Source: Parapedobacter sp051400755
GTDB taxonomy: Bacteria; Bacteroidota; Bacteroidia; Sphingobacteriales; Sphingobacteriaceae
Length of the DNA stretch: 64,000 bases
Assembly (NCBI RefSeq): GCF_051400755.1
Contig: NZ_JBLFFL010000004.1
Span: 124,001 to 188,000, forward strand
Direction: 5' to 3'
Shown here piece after piece: positions 1 through 6,213 of the stretch (position 1 is its first letter; every line of letters starts with the position of its first letter). The translations under genes and the position numbers were made by a program. The notes under the pieces were generated by a model. It made no database searches, was not told the origin of the DNA, and was given only the letters and a program-made list of their open reading frames with translations.

Positions 1-417
1 TATATTGCCGCCGATGGCCCGTTGGAGCAATGCGCTGTCTACCTGTACAAATGAACCCGTAGCCCGTTCCTTGGGCACGGTATAGTATCCGGTGCTTACC
101 TCCACGGCATCCAGCATATACCCTTCATGAGTTAGGTATACATCCAGTACCGCCATAGAACCCTGAACCGCTATCCGTTGGCTTACATAACCCACGTGCG
201 TAATCACCAGGGTATCGGCACCGATCACTCTTAATGAAAAGTGACCGTTCCCATCGCTTGAGACTGTACGTTCGGAGGCAGACAGTTTAAGTGATGCCCC
301 GGAAATCGGCTGTTTACTTTCGGCATCGAAGACCCTGACCCGGATGGTTGACTGACCCGATGCAAATCCAACGGAAACCAGTAACAGCAATAGAAAGGAA
401 AAGCTTTTTATATTCAT
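1..417 (-). CDS. SusC/RagA-family TonB-dependent transporter, N-terminal part (cut by window edge)
   Basis: Only the first 139 codons are in the window. The ATG at 417 is followed by a signal peptide (MNIKSFSFLLLLLVSVGFAS), then a carboxypeptidase-D-like regulatory domain (residues ~24-90, with the typical ...HVGYVSQRI... turn). The start of the plug region follows, with the STGYYTVPKERATGSF motif common to SusC proteins of Sphingobacteriaceae. Family role: outer-membrane import of a nutrient bound by a SusD-like lipoprotein. The ATG overlaps the stop of the upstream thioredoxin-like gene (ATGA, 414-417), so the two are translationally coupled. The substrate cannot be told, because the barrel and any SusD gene lie outside the window. 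Confidence 0.85.
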   Translation of the reverse strand, partial: MNIKSFSFLLLLLVSVGFASGQSTIRVRVFDAESKQPISGASLKLSASERTVSSDGNGHFSLRVIGADTLVITHVGYVSQRIAVQGSMAVLDVYLTHEGYMLDAVEVSTGYYTVPKERATGSFVQVDSALLQRAIGGNI

Positions 418-1565
418 TTTGCCCTCCCTTCTTCCAGCGTTTCGCTATTGGTGAGGCGGATCATGGAGGTGTACTCAACGGGTTCGCCATCCAGTAGTTT
501 TCTCAGCTTCACGATGTCGTGCCCCTTGTCGTCGGGTATGGCGAAAAGTTTCCCCTGGCAAATCATCACCACCCCACCCACTTGGTAGCGGTTGAAGAAA
601 TGCCGATTTACGATATGGTAGTTCTCCCCGACCAGTGCGGGCAGCGACCAACTTCGTTGCTGTATGAATGGCAATGCCCGGTCTGCAACATCCATATGTA
701 CGGTCAATACTGCCAGTTCGTCGGGAAATTCTTTTTGGATAACTTCCCACTGATCTACCGATTTGACGCAGGGCGCACACCATCTCGCCCAGAAATCCAG
801 TATCAGCAATTTCTTGCTTTGGTACTCCCGCAGCGTGATCACGGTCCTCCCTTGCGGATGGTTGACTACCGAAACAGGCAAATCCCATAGGTAATCAGGG
901 ATACTGTCACCTATAATCAGCGGCGTTACCTTGGATAAGTCTCTCGTTAAACGGATATGATTATTTTTCAAACGGCCATCTTGGATAGGTACGCGTTGGG
1001 ATTCATATCCCATATAACTGACCAACAATACGGTGTCAGCATGAGATACAATTTCGAACGTGCCGTTTGTGTCGGTAAACGACACCTTATCTGACCCCTT
1101 GACCCTGATCGCAACCCCCTCCAATGGAAGATTTGTGACTGCGGTTATAACCGTTCCTTTCAGCAGCCTGTTATGAGATGCGGAGTCAGCATCGCACACT
1201 TCTTTCTGCTGGGCAGAAGCGCTGATGCTTATCACAGAAAGCAGTATCATCACCCCCATTGCGAGGCCCAGCCCGGGGAGGGCTGGAGCCTGGCTGGGGT
1301 CTGCACACATGAAAGATCTTACTGGCTTTATCCGGAGGGTATATCCCCGCGATATCCGAACTGTACGGGCGGGGCGCTGGCCGGACACGCATATCCATCC
1401 GCACCGCAGACATACCCCAAGCATACCCTGGGCTGACCGCAAGCATACCCGAAGGAGGCCCCGCGTTGCGAACAATCGATGAACTGTTAACTTTCGTTTA
1501 TGTTTTTTTATTTGGTTGGTTGCAAAAAGGGCATAGCTATCCCCTAAGCGTAATTTTTGCTTCAT
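414..1565 (-). CDS. TlpA-like thiol-disulfide oxidoreductase with carboxypeptidase-like regulatory domain
   Basis: A 383-codon frame. Residues ~134-205 form a carboxypeptidase-D-like beta-sandwich (LKGTVITAVTNLPLEGV...). Residues ~225-370 form a thioredoxin/TlpA domain with the redox motif WCAPC (cysteines 263 and 266). Periplasmic, probably membrane- or lipid-anchored; such proteins often precede SusC genes in Sphingobacteriaceae and may reduce or isomerise disulfides. The start is uncertain: the first ATG (1565) gives an odd Arg/Cys/Gly-rich leader of about 100 residues (GLLRVCLRSAQGMLGVCLR), whereas a normal signal peptide begins at Met103 (1259, MGVMILLSVISISASAQ). Met86 (1310) is another option. 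No clear Shine-Dalgarno decides between them. Confidence 0.8.
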   Translation of the reverse strand: MKQKLRLGDSYALFATNQIKKHKRKLTVHRLFATRGLLRVCLRSAQGMLGVCLRCGWICVSGQRPARTVRISRGYTLRIKPVRSFMCADPSQAPALPGLGLAMGVMILLSVISISASAQQKEVCDADSASHNRLLKGTVITAVTNLPLEGVAIRVKGSDKVSFTDTNGTFEIVSHADTVLLVSYMGYESQRVPIQDGRLKNNHIRLTRDLSKVTPLIIGDSIPDYLWDLPVSVVNHPQGRTVITLREYQSKKLLILDFWARWCAPCVKSVDQWEVIQKEFPDELAVLTVHMDVADRALPFIQQRSWSLPALVGENYHIVNRHFFNRYQVGGVVMICQGKLFAIPDDKGHDIVKLRKLLDGEPVEYTSMIRLTNSETLEEGRAK

Positions 1566-1569
1566 TTGT

Positions 1570-1628
1570 TGTTTGATTTTAGGTGTAAGAAAAATGGGTT
1601 AATTCAGGTTCTTACACCAAATCAAACA
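1570..1628. repeat. Inverted repeat / hairpin just before the thioredoxin gene
   Basis: Arms TGTTTGATTT(TA)GGTGTAAGA at 1570-1590 and TCTTACACCAAATCAAACA at 1610-1628 pair over 19 bases with a 2-base bulge and a 19-base loop. On the minus strand the hairpin ends 5 bases before the first ATG (1565) of the TlpA-like gene, so it could hide that start in the mRNA. It is not followed by a T-run, so it does not look like a terminator. Confidence 0.7.
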
Positions 1629-1696
1629 GGATTTTTCGCTATGCTTTTAAAGAGGTTACTCGTGGAGATCATCCACGTTTTGTTAGACACCAAAAG

Positions 1697-1747
1697 ACCA
1701 TCGTCCCTCCTATCTTGGATAGGCTGGATGGGTTTAGATCCGATGGT
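1697..1747. repeat. Three-way-junction-like inverted repeats
   Basis: An outer stem ACCATCG (1697-1703)/CGATGGT (1741-1747) encloses two small hairpins: CTATC/GATAG (1710-1714/1718-1722) and GGAT/ATCC (1726-1729/1738-1741). A further hairpin, CGTGGA-GATCA-TCCACG, lies near 1660-1676. The folding is inferred from base pairing only. It may be a structured 5' leader of the minus-strand operon or a non-coding RNA. Confidence 0.45.
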
Positions 1748-1766
1748 TCTTTTCTTTAGTTTCACT

Positions 1767-1789
1767 ACTCGTTATGGTTAGTAACGAGT
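1767..1789. repeat. Short perfect hairpin
   Basis: ACTCGTTA (1767-1774) and TAACGAGT (1782-1789) form a perfect 8-bp stem with a 7-base loop. It belongs to the cluster of inverted repeats in the gene-free region 1566-2100. No T-run follows on either strand, so it is not called a terminator. Confidence 0.5.
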
Positions 1790-1815
1790 CTTATATGCGA
1801 GCAATCCAAAATAAA

Positions 1816-1885
1816 TGTGGGGCTGCACACCACGGCTACACTAAAGTTTCTGACGCCTTACGTAACGCGGATTTACAGCAGCCCC
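1816..1885. repeat. Hairpin with 10-bp GC-rich stem
   Basis: GTGGGGCTGC (1816-1825) and GCAGCCCCAC (1876-1885) are perfect inverted copies around a 50-base interior. On the minus strand, a -7-like TATCTTTG (1903-1910) lies just upstream, so a transcript could begin at this hairpin and run toward the TlpA-like gene. Only the -7 element fits; no good -33 box was found. Confidence 0.5.
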
Positions 1886-1974
1886 ACATCTATCTTGATA
1901 TGCAAAGATAACATATCCAAGAATAGACATGGGTATATCCTGCTGCCTTGCGTCACGGCGTCAGAAGTGTAGCC
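1834..1974. repeat. Imperfect long inverted duplication
   Basis: GGCTACACT(aaagtt)TCTGACGCC at 1834-1857 recurs inverted as GGCGTCAGAAGTGTAGCC at 1957-1974, differing by one 6-base indel; the match continues more weakly inward (the interior GCAG and ACG blocks). This looks like a decayed inverted-repeat element (REP/MITE-like) or the two halves of a structured RNA. No transposase is adjacent. Confidence 0.5.
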
Positions 1975-2114
1975 GCAAGACTCTTTGTCAATACCTCATT
2001 GAAATACAAATGGCAATCTCTATGCAATCATTTGTGTCTCAACGCAGCAAATATAACGATTAGGATTCAAAAAAAGAAAATTATGTCACTTTTTGTAATT
2101 ACATGCTATATGAC

Positions 2115-2132
2115 ATTAGCCATATGGCTAAT
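2115..2132. promoter_or_regulatory. Perfect 18-bp palindrome over the start codon of the HTH gene
   Basis: ATTAGCCATATGGCTAAT reads the same on both strands and contains the proposed ATG (2124) of the adjacent helix-turn-helix gene. A dimeric repressor bound here would block its own gene, a common autoregulatory layout; this function is inferred. Confidence 0.45.
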
Positions 2133-2636
2133 TTAAACAAGGAAATGATCCGGCAGAATATCTTCAAATTGCTGGATTATTCAGGATTGACGGACGTCAG
2201 CTTTGCCAATCTGTTAGATGTTTCCGACAAACAAATCAAGCGTATAAAGAAGAGTGAGGCAGCGTTCAGCTTTGATAATATCAATAAATCGTGTGATTTC
2301 TTCGGGAAATCGCTGTCCAGCATTAACAACAAGGAAGTAGAAGTAGACCGAAGGTTCAGGGACAAGCTGATCGCCAAGCACAAAGGCAACACCGAATATA
2401 GCAAAATTCTTGAAGAAAGGCCCTCTATTACCTATGCCATCAATTTTGAACTACTGGAAAATGAGTCATTTAAAACCAGTGGGCTTGACGTTAGTAGTAT
2501 CAGTCATATTTTTGAAGAACGTGGTTGGGAATATTCGAGCTCTTACATATCCTTGGCGATGAACCGTAATGCAGAGCGGATTGCCAGACAACCTCACCCC
2601 TCGAAGCCGAGAAGGTATGTGTATAGGAGGAAGTAG
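2124..2636 (+). CDS. Helix-turn-helix (XRE-like) protein, first gene of the accessory island
   Basis: 170 aa from ATG 2124 (an ATG at 2103 would add 7 residues but lies upstream of the palindrome). Residues ~8-60 look like a Cro/C1-type helix-turn-helix: LLDYSGLTDVSFANLLDVSD followed by KQIKRIKK. The remainder is unassigned, with a basic tail (RRYVYRRK). Probably a DNA-binding regulator of the island. AT-rich compared with the flanking chromosome, and it stands alone: the next gene is about 180 bases away. The exact family is not recognised. Confidence 0.6.
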   Translation: MANLNKEMIRQNIFKLLDYSGLTDVSFANLLDVSDKQIKRIKKSEAAFSFDNINKSCDFFGKSLSSINNKEVEVDRRFRDKLIAKHKGNTEYSKILEERPSITYAINFELLENESFKTSGLDVSSISHIFEERGWEYSSSYISLAMNRNAERIARQPHPSKPRRYVYRRK

Positions 2637-2671
2637 TGGATCCTCGCTGTTAATAATTTTCCAAAATTTTC

Positions 2672-2702
2672 TTGATTTGAATTGCTAAAAATTTTATCTT
2701 TA
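2672..2702 (+). promoter_or_regulatory. Possible promoter of the DUF6934 pair
   Basis: TTG (2672-2674), 20 bases, then TATCTTTA (2695-2702), one mismatch from the Bacteroidota -7 consensus TAnnTTTG. Between here and the next gene lies a short open remnant ending ...MNEKIVRLLERG at 2802, resembling the tail of a small protein. Weak call. Confidence 0.35.
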
Positions 2703-2812
2703 CAGAACCAAAATATACTAGCAAAAAGCACTGGTTCGTTATCAAGCTCATCAAGATATAATTGCAATGAATGAGAAGATTGTGCGGTTGTTGGAAAGAG
2801 GGTGAGTAAGTT

Positions 2813-3256
2813 ATGTTTGACGACCGATACCATATCGAAATTGATGACAAACATACTGTATATGAGTTTACTAGCGTTGGACCAAGAGGTGTCCACAAAA
2901 TTGTGAAGTATTCCGAAACCAACCTGAAAAATCTCTTCAATTTGGGTTTCGGTGACAAAAATCTAGAAACGAATGAAGTAGACGATTTGGTTGTAACTAA
3001 TAATGGCAATAGCCAAAAAGTATTGGCAACAGTTACCGCGACGGTCTACCATTTTACAAACCATTATCCTGGAGTATCAATCATTGCAACGAGGAGCACT
3101 AAAGCCAGAACCCGACTTTATCAAATGGGTATTTCCAATAATCTGGACGATATAGAAAAGGATTTTCAAATATATGGCTTAAAATCAAAAAAATGGGAAC
3201 GCTTTAATAAAAAAACAACTTACGAAGCCTTTATTGTAAAACGAAAAAATTTGTAA
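2813..3256 (+). CDS. DUF6934 family protein
   Basis: 147 aa, full length for the family as I recall it. Visible family blocks: YEFTSVGPRGVHKIVKY, NLFNLGFGDKN, DDLVVTNNGNSQKVLATVTATV and the STKARTRLYQMGISNN stretch. The function is unknown. In Bacteroidota these genes are typically followed, as here, by a gene for a tiny basic protein, which suggests a two-gene unit, perhaps toxin-antitoxin-like (inference). Start ATG 2813 is preceded by GAGGGTGAG, an acceptable ribosome site. The stop is 11 bases before the partner gene. Confidence 0.75.
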   Translation: MFDDRYHIEIDDKHTVYEFTSVGPRGVHKIVKYSETNLKNLFNLGFGDKNLETNEVDDLVVTNNGNSQKVLATVTATVYHFTNHYPGVSIIATRSTKARTRLYQMGISNNLDDIEKDFQIYGLKSKKWERFNKKTTYEAFIVKRKNL

Positions 3257-3266
3257 CTTTGTAAAT

Positions 3267-3428
3267 ATGAGCGTGCTTAAGAATAACAAATCGAAGAGCA
3301 AAAAGGAAAAAGCAGATTTCACTGTCAACAAGGATTTAAACAAATATCGTAACATAGATTTGTTTAAGGATAAGGTTGACAAGGCTAACCACATCCTGAA
3401 GACAGTGGGATTACCCAAAGAGTGGTAG
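3267..3428 (+). CDS. Small basic partner protein of DUF6934 (53 aa)
   Basis: ATG 3267 to TAG 3428. The product starts MSVLKNNKSKSKKEKADFTV and ends HILKTVGLPKEW; it is Lys-rich and without signal or membrane segments. It sits 10 bases after the DUF6934 gene, and I recall the pairing as recurrent in Bacteroidota. Role unknown; a small charged partner (antitoxin or adaptor) is the obvious guess. Confidence 0.6.
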   Translation: MSVLKNNKSKSKKEKADFTVNKDLNKYRNIDLFKDKVDKANHILKTVGLPKEW

Positions 3429-3618
3429 TCTTCACCATTTTTGCCGTGTAACCCATAAGTGAGGGGCCTTACTGCCATTCAGTAATTTTTCTATTTTTGG
3501 ACCTAAGCCTAAGATAAAATTTGGCCTATGAGATTACCACTAGATTTCGACATATTACGTGTCCCAATCGCTGATATTACTTGTCAATTTTCTTATATTT
3601 ATTTATAAATAAGATAAC

Positions 3619-4308
3619 ATGGCAGAATACAAGTATAGGTTTTTCTTAAAATTTGGCAAACACGAACATATCGAATCTCTGCGGGAAAAAGGACAGATTT
3701 ACATGAATACATTAGACTCCATCCGTAAGCTTCCGCAGGAGACATTAATCGGAGATAAATACGAAGGCATAGTGTTCTTAAAGCATTTAAAAGACGCTAT
3801 TATTTCTGGAAAACAGGGCAACAAGAAGTTTTCTTTTGCTATGAAAGGCATTGCTCATGCTTATCCAACAGAAAAAATTGAGGGCAACATCTACTGTCTG
3901 TATGGTGGAGATGAAAATCTATTAGAGAAACACTATAAAGATGATCACGGAATTTTACCCTTGGGAGACACGTTTGCGTCTACAGAATATATGGCTGTAA
4001 TCAACAACCCCCGGGAGTTTATTAGAAGACTGGTCACGCATCTTGAAATGGCTGGGTTCAACCCGACATACTTCCCGGTTAGATATTTGGATTATGACAA
4101 GTATGAAGGAAAGCTCGACCAATTTTGCAAACGTAAAAAATACGAAGGTCAAAACGAGTTTCGTATCTATGTGGAGAATAACAATAACAAGCCGCTAAAC
4201 TTCGAGATTGGCGATTTATCCAATTTATGTTATATTGGAAGGACAGACGCACATTTGAATTTAAGATACAAGGCATTTAACAGTGACGCAGAACCAGCCG
4301 TTTTTTAG
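3619..4308 (+). CDS. Hypothetical protein, 229 aa
   Basis: Start ATG 3619, AT-rich like the rest of the island. The N-terminus reads MAEYKYRFFLKFGKHEHIES, with KGQIYMNTLDSIRK and GDKYEG following. This arrangement (an opening beta strand, then 'leave no ... produce only small ... GD.yEG') vaguely recalls DUF2971-like or DUF4433-like proteins of defence regions, but I cannot assign it. No signal peptide or membrane segment. It stands alone, with nothing recognisable in 3429-3618. Confidence 0.6.
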   Translation: MAEYKYRFFLKFGKHEHIESLREKGQIYMNTLDSIRKLPQETLIGDKYEGIVFLKHLKDAIISGKQGNKKFSFAMKGIAHAYPTEKIEGNIYCLYGGDENLLEKHYKDDHGILPLGDTFASTEYMAVINNPREFIRRLVTHLEMAGFNPTYFPVRYLDYDKYEGKLDQFCKRKKYEGQNEFRIYVENNNNKPLNFEIGDLSNLCYIGRTDAHLNLRYKAFNSDAEPAVF

Positions 4309-4376
4309 AACTGGGAACAAACTGGTTCGTTTTGTCAACGAAGGACAACCGTTTCGTGTGATTTAAATTCAATCCT

Positions 4377-5204
4377 TCAGGATTCAAAATACGGAGACAC
4401 ACCGTGCTCGGTCACGTACTCCTCAATTTGCTGCATCTCTTTGGTTGGCACCAATTGAATCGGCTTAAACGACTTTAGATTTTTCCAGATGTCGTGGTGG
4501 TCTTTCAGCTTTTTGGGGGGTTCATCACCTACGAAGAAAAATTTGGCGTCCTTATCTTTCTGCTTGATGGTATCGACCAAAAATAGATGTGCGCCAATTT
4601 GAAGCTTGAGCACGTGTAGCGCTTTATTGAAATCACTTATCTCCCCTACTACTTTTACATCATTCTTGCCAATAAACGCTACCTTCGATGGAACGATTAA
4701 CCCGGTTATGTCTTTTTCAGTAAGCTCCACATCAAAATTGACATATCCACCGATTGTCTTTATCAAACGCTTCTTCACATATGCAATGGGGTCATGCCCC
4801 TTTACTTGCTGCTTAGGTAAGGCAAACACAAACTTTTCAAACAATTTATTGAACGTCTCCTCGCTAAGCTCCGTATTGAGCGGTACCGGCTTGGAGAAAG
4901 TGATTAAATTGTTTGCATATACCGAGAGGTAATCCAAATAGCTTTCGCTCAAAAAGCGATGGCCCGTGTGTCCCTTAAGTACGTCAGCCTGGCACGACGA
5001 TGCAAGTTGCTCAATAGACCGTAGGTTTGACTTAACAAGCTGGTATACTCCATCGGGCAACAAGTCTTTGATCACATTCAATTTATCAGCAGCATACGCA
5101 AAATAACATCGGACACCGTCAGCCATGAACAGGCCAATAGTGATGCGTTCGTCCTGATTAGGACGAATACTGCAATACAAGATGGAATAAAACGTTTTCA
5201 TCAT
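4377..5204 (-). CDS. DUF3037 domain protein, partner of HipA-like kinase
   Basis: 275 aa. The N-terminus MMKTFYSILYCSIRPNQDER then ITIGLFM matches the DUF3037 opening ('ysll.y.p...E..niGv.'). The C-terminal half is unassigned. Its start (ATG ATG, 5204) overlaps the stop of the upstream HipA-like gene by 4 bases (5201-5204), so the two are coupled. HipA_2-DUF3037 pairs recur in bacteria; the role of DUF3037 there (partner, regulator or substrate) is not established to my knowledge. Confidence 0.75.
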   Translation of the reverse strand: MMKTFYSILYCSIRPNQDERITIGLFMADGVRCYFAYAADKLNVIKDLLPDGVYQLVKSNLRSIEQLASSCQADVLKGHTGHRFLSESYLDYLSVYANNLITFSKPVPLNTELSEETFNKLFEKFVFALPKQQVKGHDPIAYVKKRLIKTIGGYVNFDVELTEKDITGLIVPSKVAFIGKNDVKVVGEISDFNKALHVLKLQIGAHLFLVDTIKQKDKDAKFFFVGDEPPKKLKDHHDIWKNLKSFKPIQLVPTKEMQQIEEYVTEHGVSPYFES

Positions 5205-6028
5205 GCTCCTTTTGTTAGTGCTGCCACCAGCTCCCTGAAATTGGCTTTGGTATCAGCCAACCAAGTCTTGCTTTCGATGACGGCGCTGCGGATTTGGTAT
5301 TCTAATTGCTTTTTATCAGCGCACCATGCAACCGGCATCGCTGCGATGATTGTGGACAACATACCACCGCAATTTGATACAAAGGTAGGAAAGTTATCCA
5401 ATATCGTATTGGCTTCCTTTGCTATTTTCTTGGGGTTATATAACAAAACGTGCGCCAAATCAGCGTATAAGATGCTGTCTTCTGGGGTAAGCTGGGCGAT
5501 TTGCTGCCCTAACCGGCAACCATCGAAAATTTCAGTGTGGTCTATAGGCACAATCTCAAAACGGTCGCTCTTAGGCTGCACCAACAAATTATAATTATTT
5601 ACACTTCTATCGGTATTTGCAAGCCACAGGTCAAACAAAGCGATCTTCAAAAAAATCGTTCTGCTTTGATACTTGCCGAGCTCGCGGTAATTCCCCTTGA
5701 GCCCGACCATCAAATTGGAAACATCTATCACCTCATTCTGATAACGCAGCCCAAAAATCGGCTTATTGAAATGGTGGGGTTGGGTCCGATTTGAAATGAT
5801 TTCCGGATTTATATGTTCCGGCAATATTTTTACGAATGCTCCCGGCAAGTGGGGTATTCCCCAAGCACCAAGAAAACAGAGGGCACAGTATTCGTTAATT
5901 AGTTTGCTATTGGAATCGTATTTACAGAGGTATTCTTCAAAATCGTCCGCCATTACCACAACGGGCCTGCTTCCGCCGGTTTCTATTGCTCGGCTTATGG
6001 ATGATACGGATACTCTTGAGGGTAGCAA
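5201..6028 (-). CDS. HipA-like (HipA_2) kinase-fold protein
   Basis: About 275 aa. Kinase-like blocks in order: the nucleotide loop region ETGGSRPVVVMADDFEEYLCKY, NEYCALCFLGAWGIPHL, the catalytic-loop-like FDLWLANTDRSVNNYNLL and the metal-binding-like PIDHTEIFDG. This order fits HipA_2 proteins rather than full HipA toxins. The frame opens with TTG at 6028; no ATG occurs before residue 26, which would delete the first strands, so a TTG start is likely. A TAnnTTTG match (TACCTTTG, minus strand, 6026-6033) overlaps that TTG, so either the real promoter is further up or translation is nearly leaderless. Divergent from the restriction enzyme gene. Confidence 0.7.
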   Translation of the reverse strand: MLPSRVSVSSISRAIETGGSRPVVVMADDFEEYLCKYDSNSKLINEYCALCFLGAWGIPHLPGAFVKILPEHINPEIISNRTQPHHFNKPIFGLRYQNEVIDVSNLMVGLKGNYRELGKYQSRTIFLKIALFDLWLANTDRSVNNYNLLVQPKSDRFEIVPIDHTEIFDGCRLGQQIAQLTPEDSILYADLAHVLLYNPKKIAKEANTILDNFPTFVSNCGGMLSTIIAAMPVAWCADKKQLEYQIRSAVIESKTWLADTKANFRELVAALTKGA

Positions 6029-6213
6029 AGGTAAAAGCAGTTAGTTGCGGTAAATATATGTATTTGAATGAGAAGGAACAACAACTGAGTGAAAAGCACA
6101 ATCAAAATAAACAACAACTTCATCGAATCGGAAGCGACCCTATTTTATTGAATTAATAGAATTGTAGTATATTGGCTTTTTGAAACTCGTTGAGGAATAT
6201 TAAAATATAAAAG

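Noticed and set aside
1816..1885. tmRNA or 6S RNA for the GGGGCTG-containing hairpin
   Set aside because: No tag-peptide frame, tRNA-like end or long 6S-type stem could be found.
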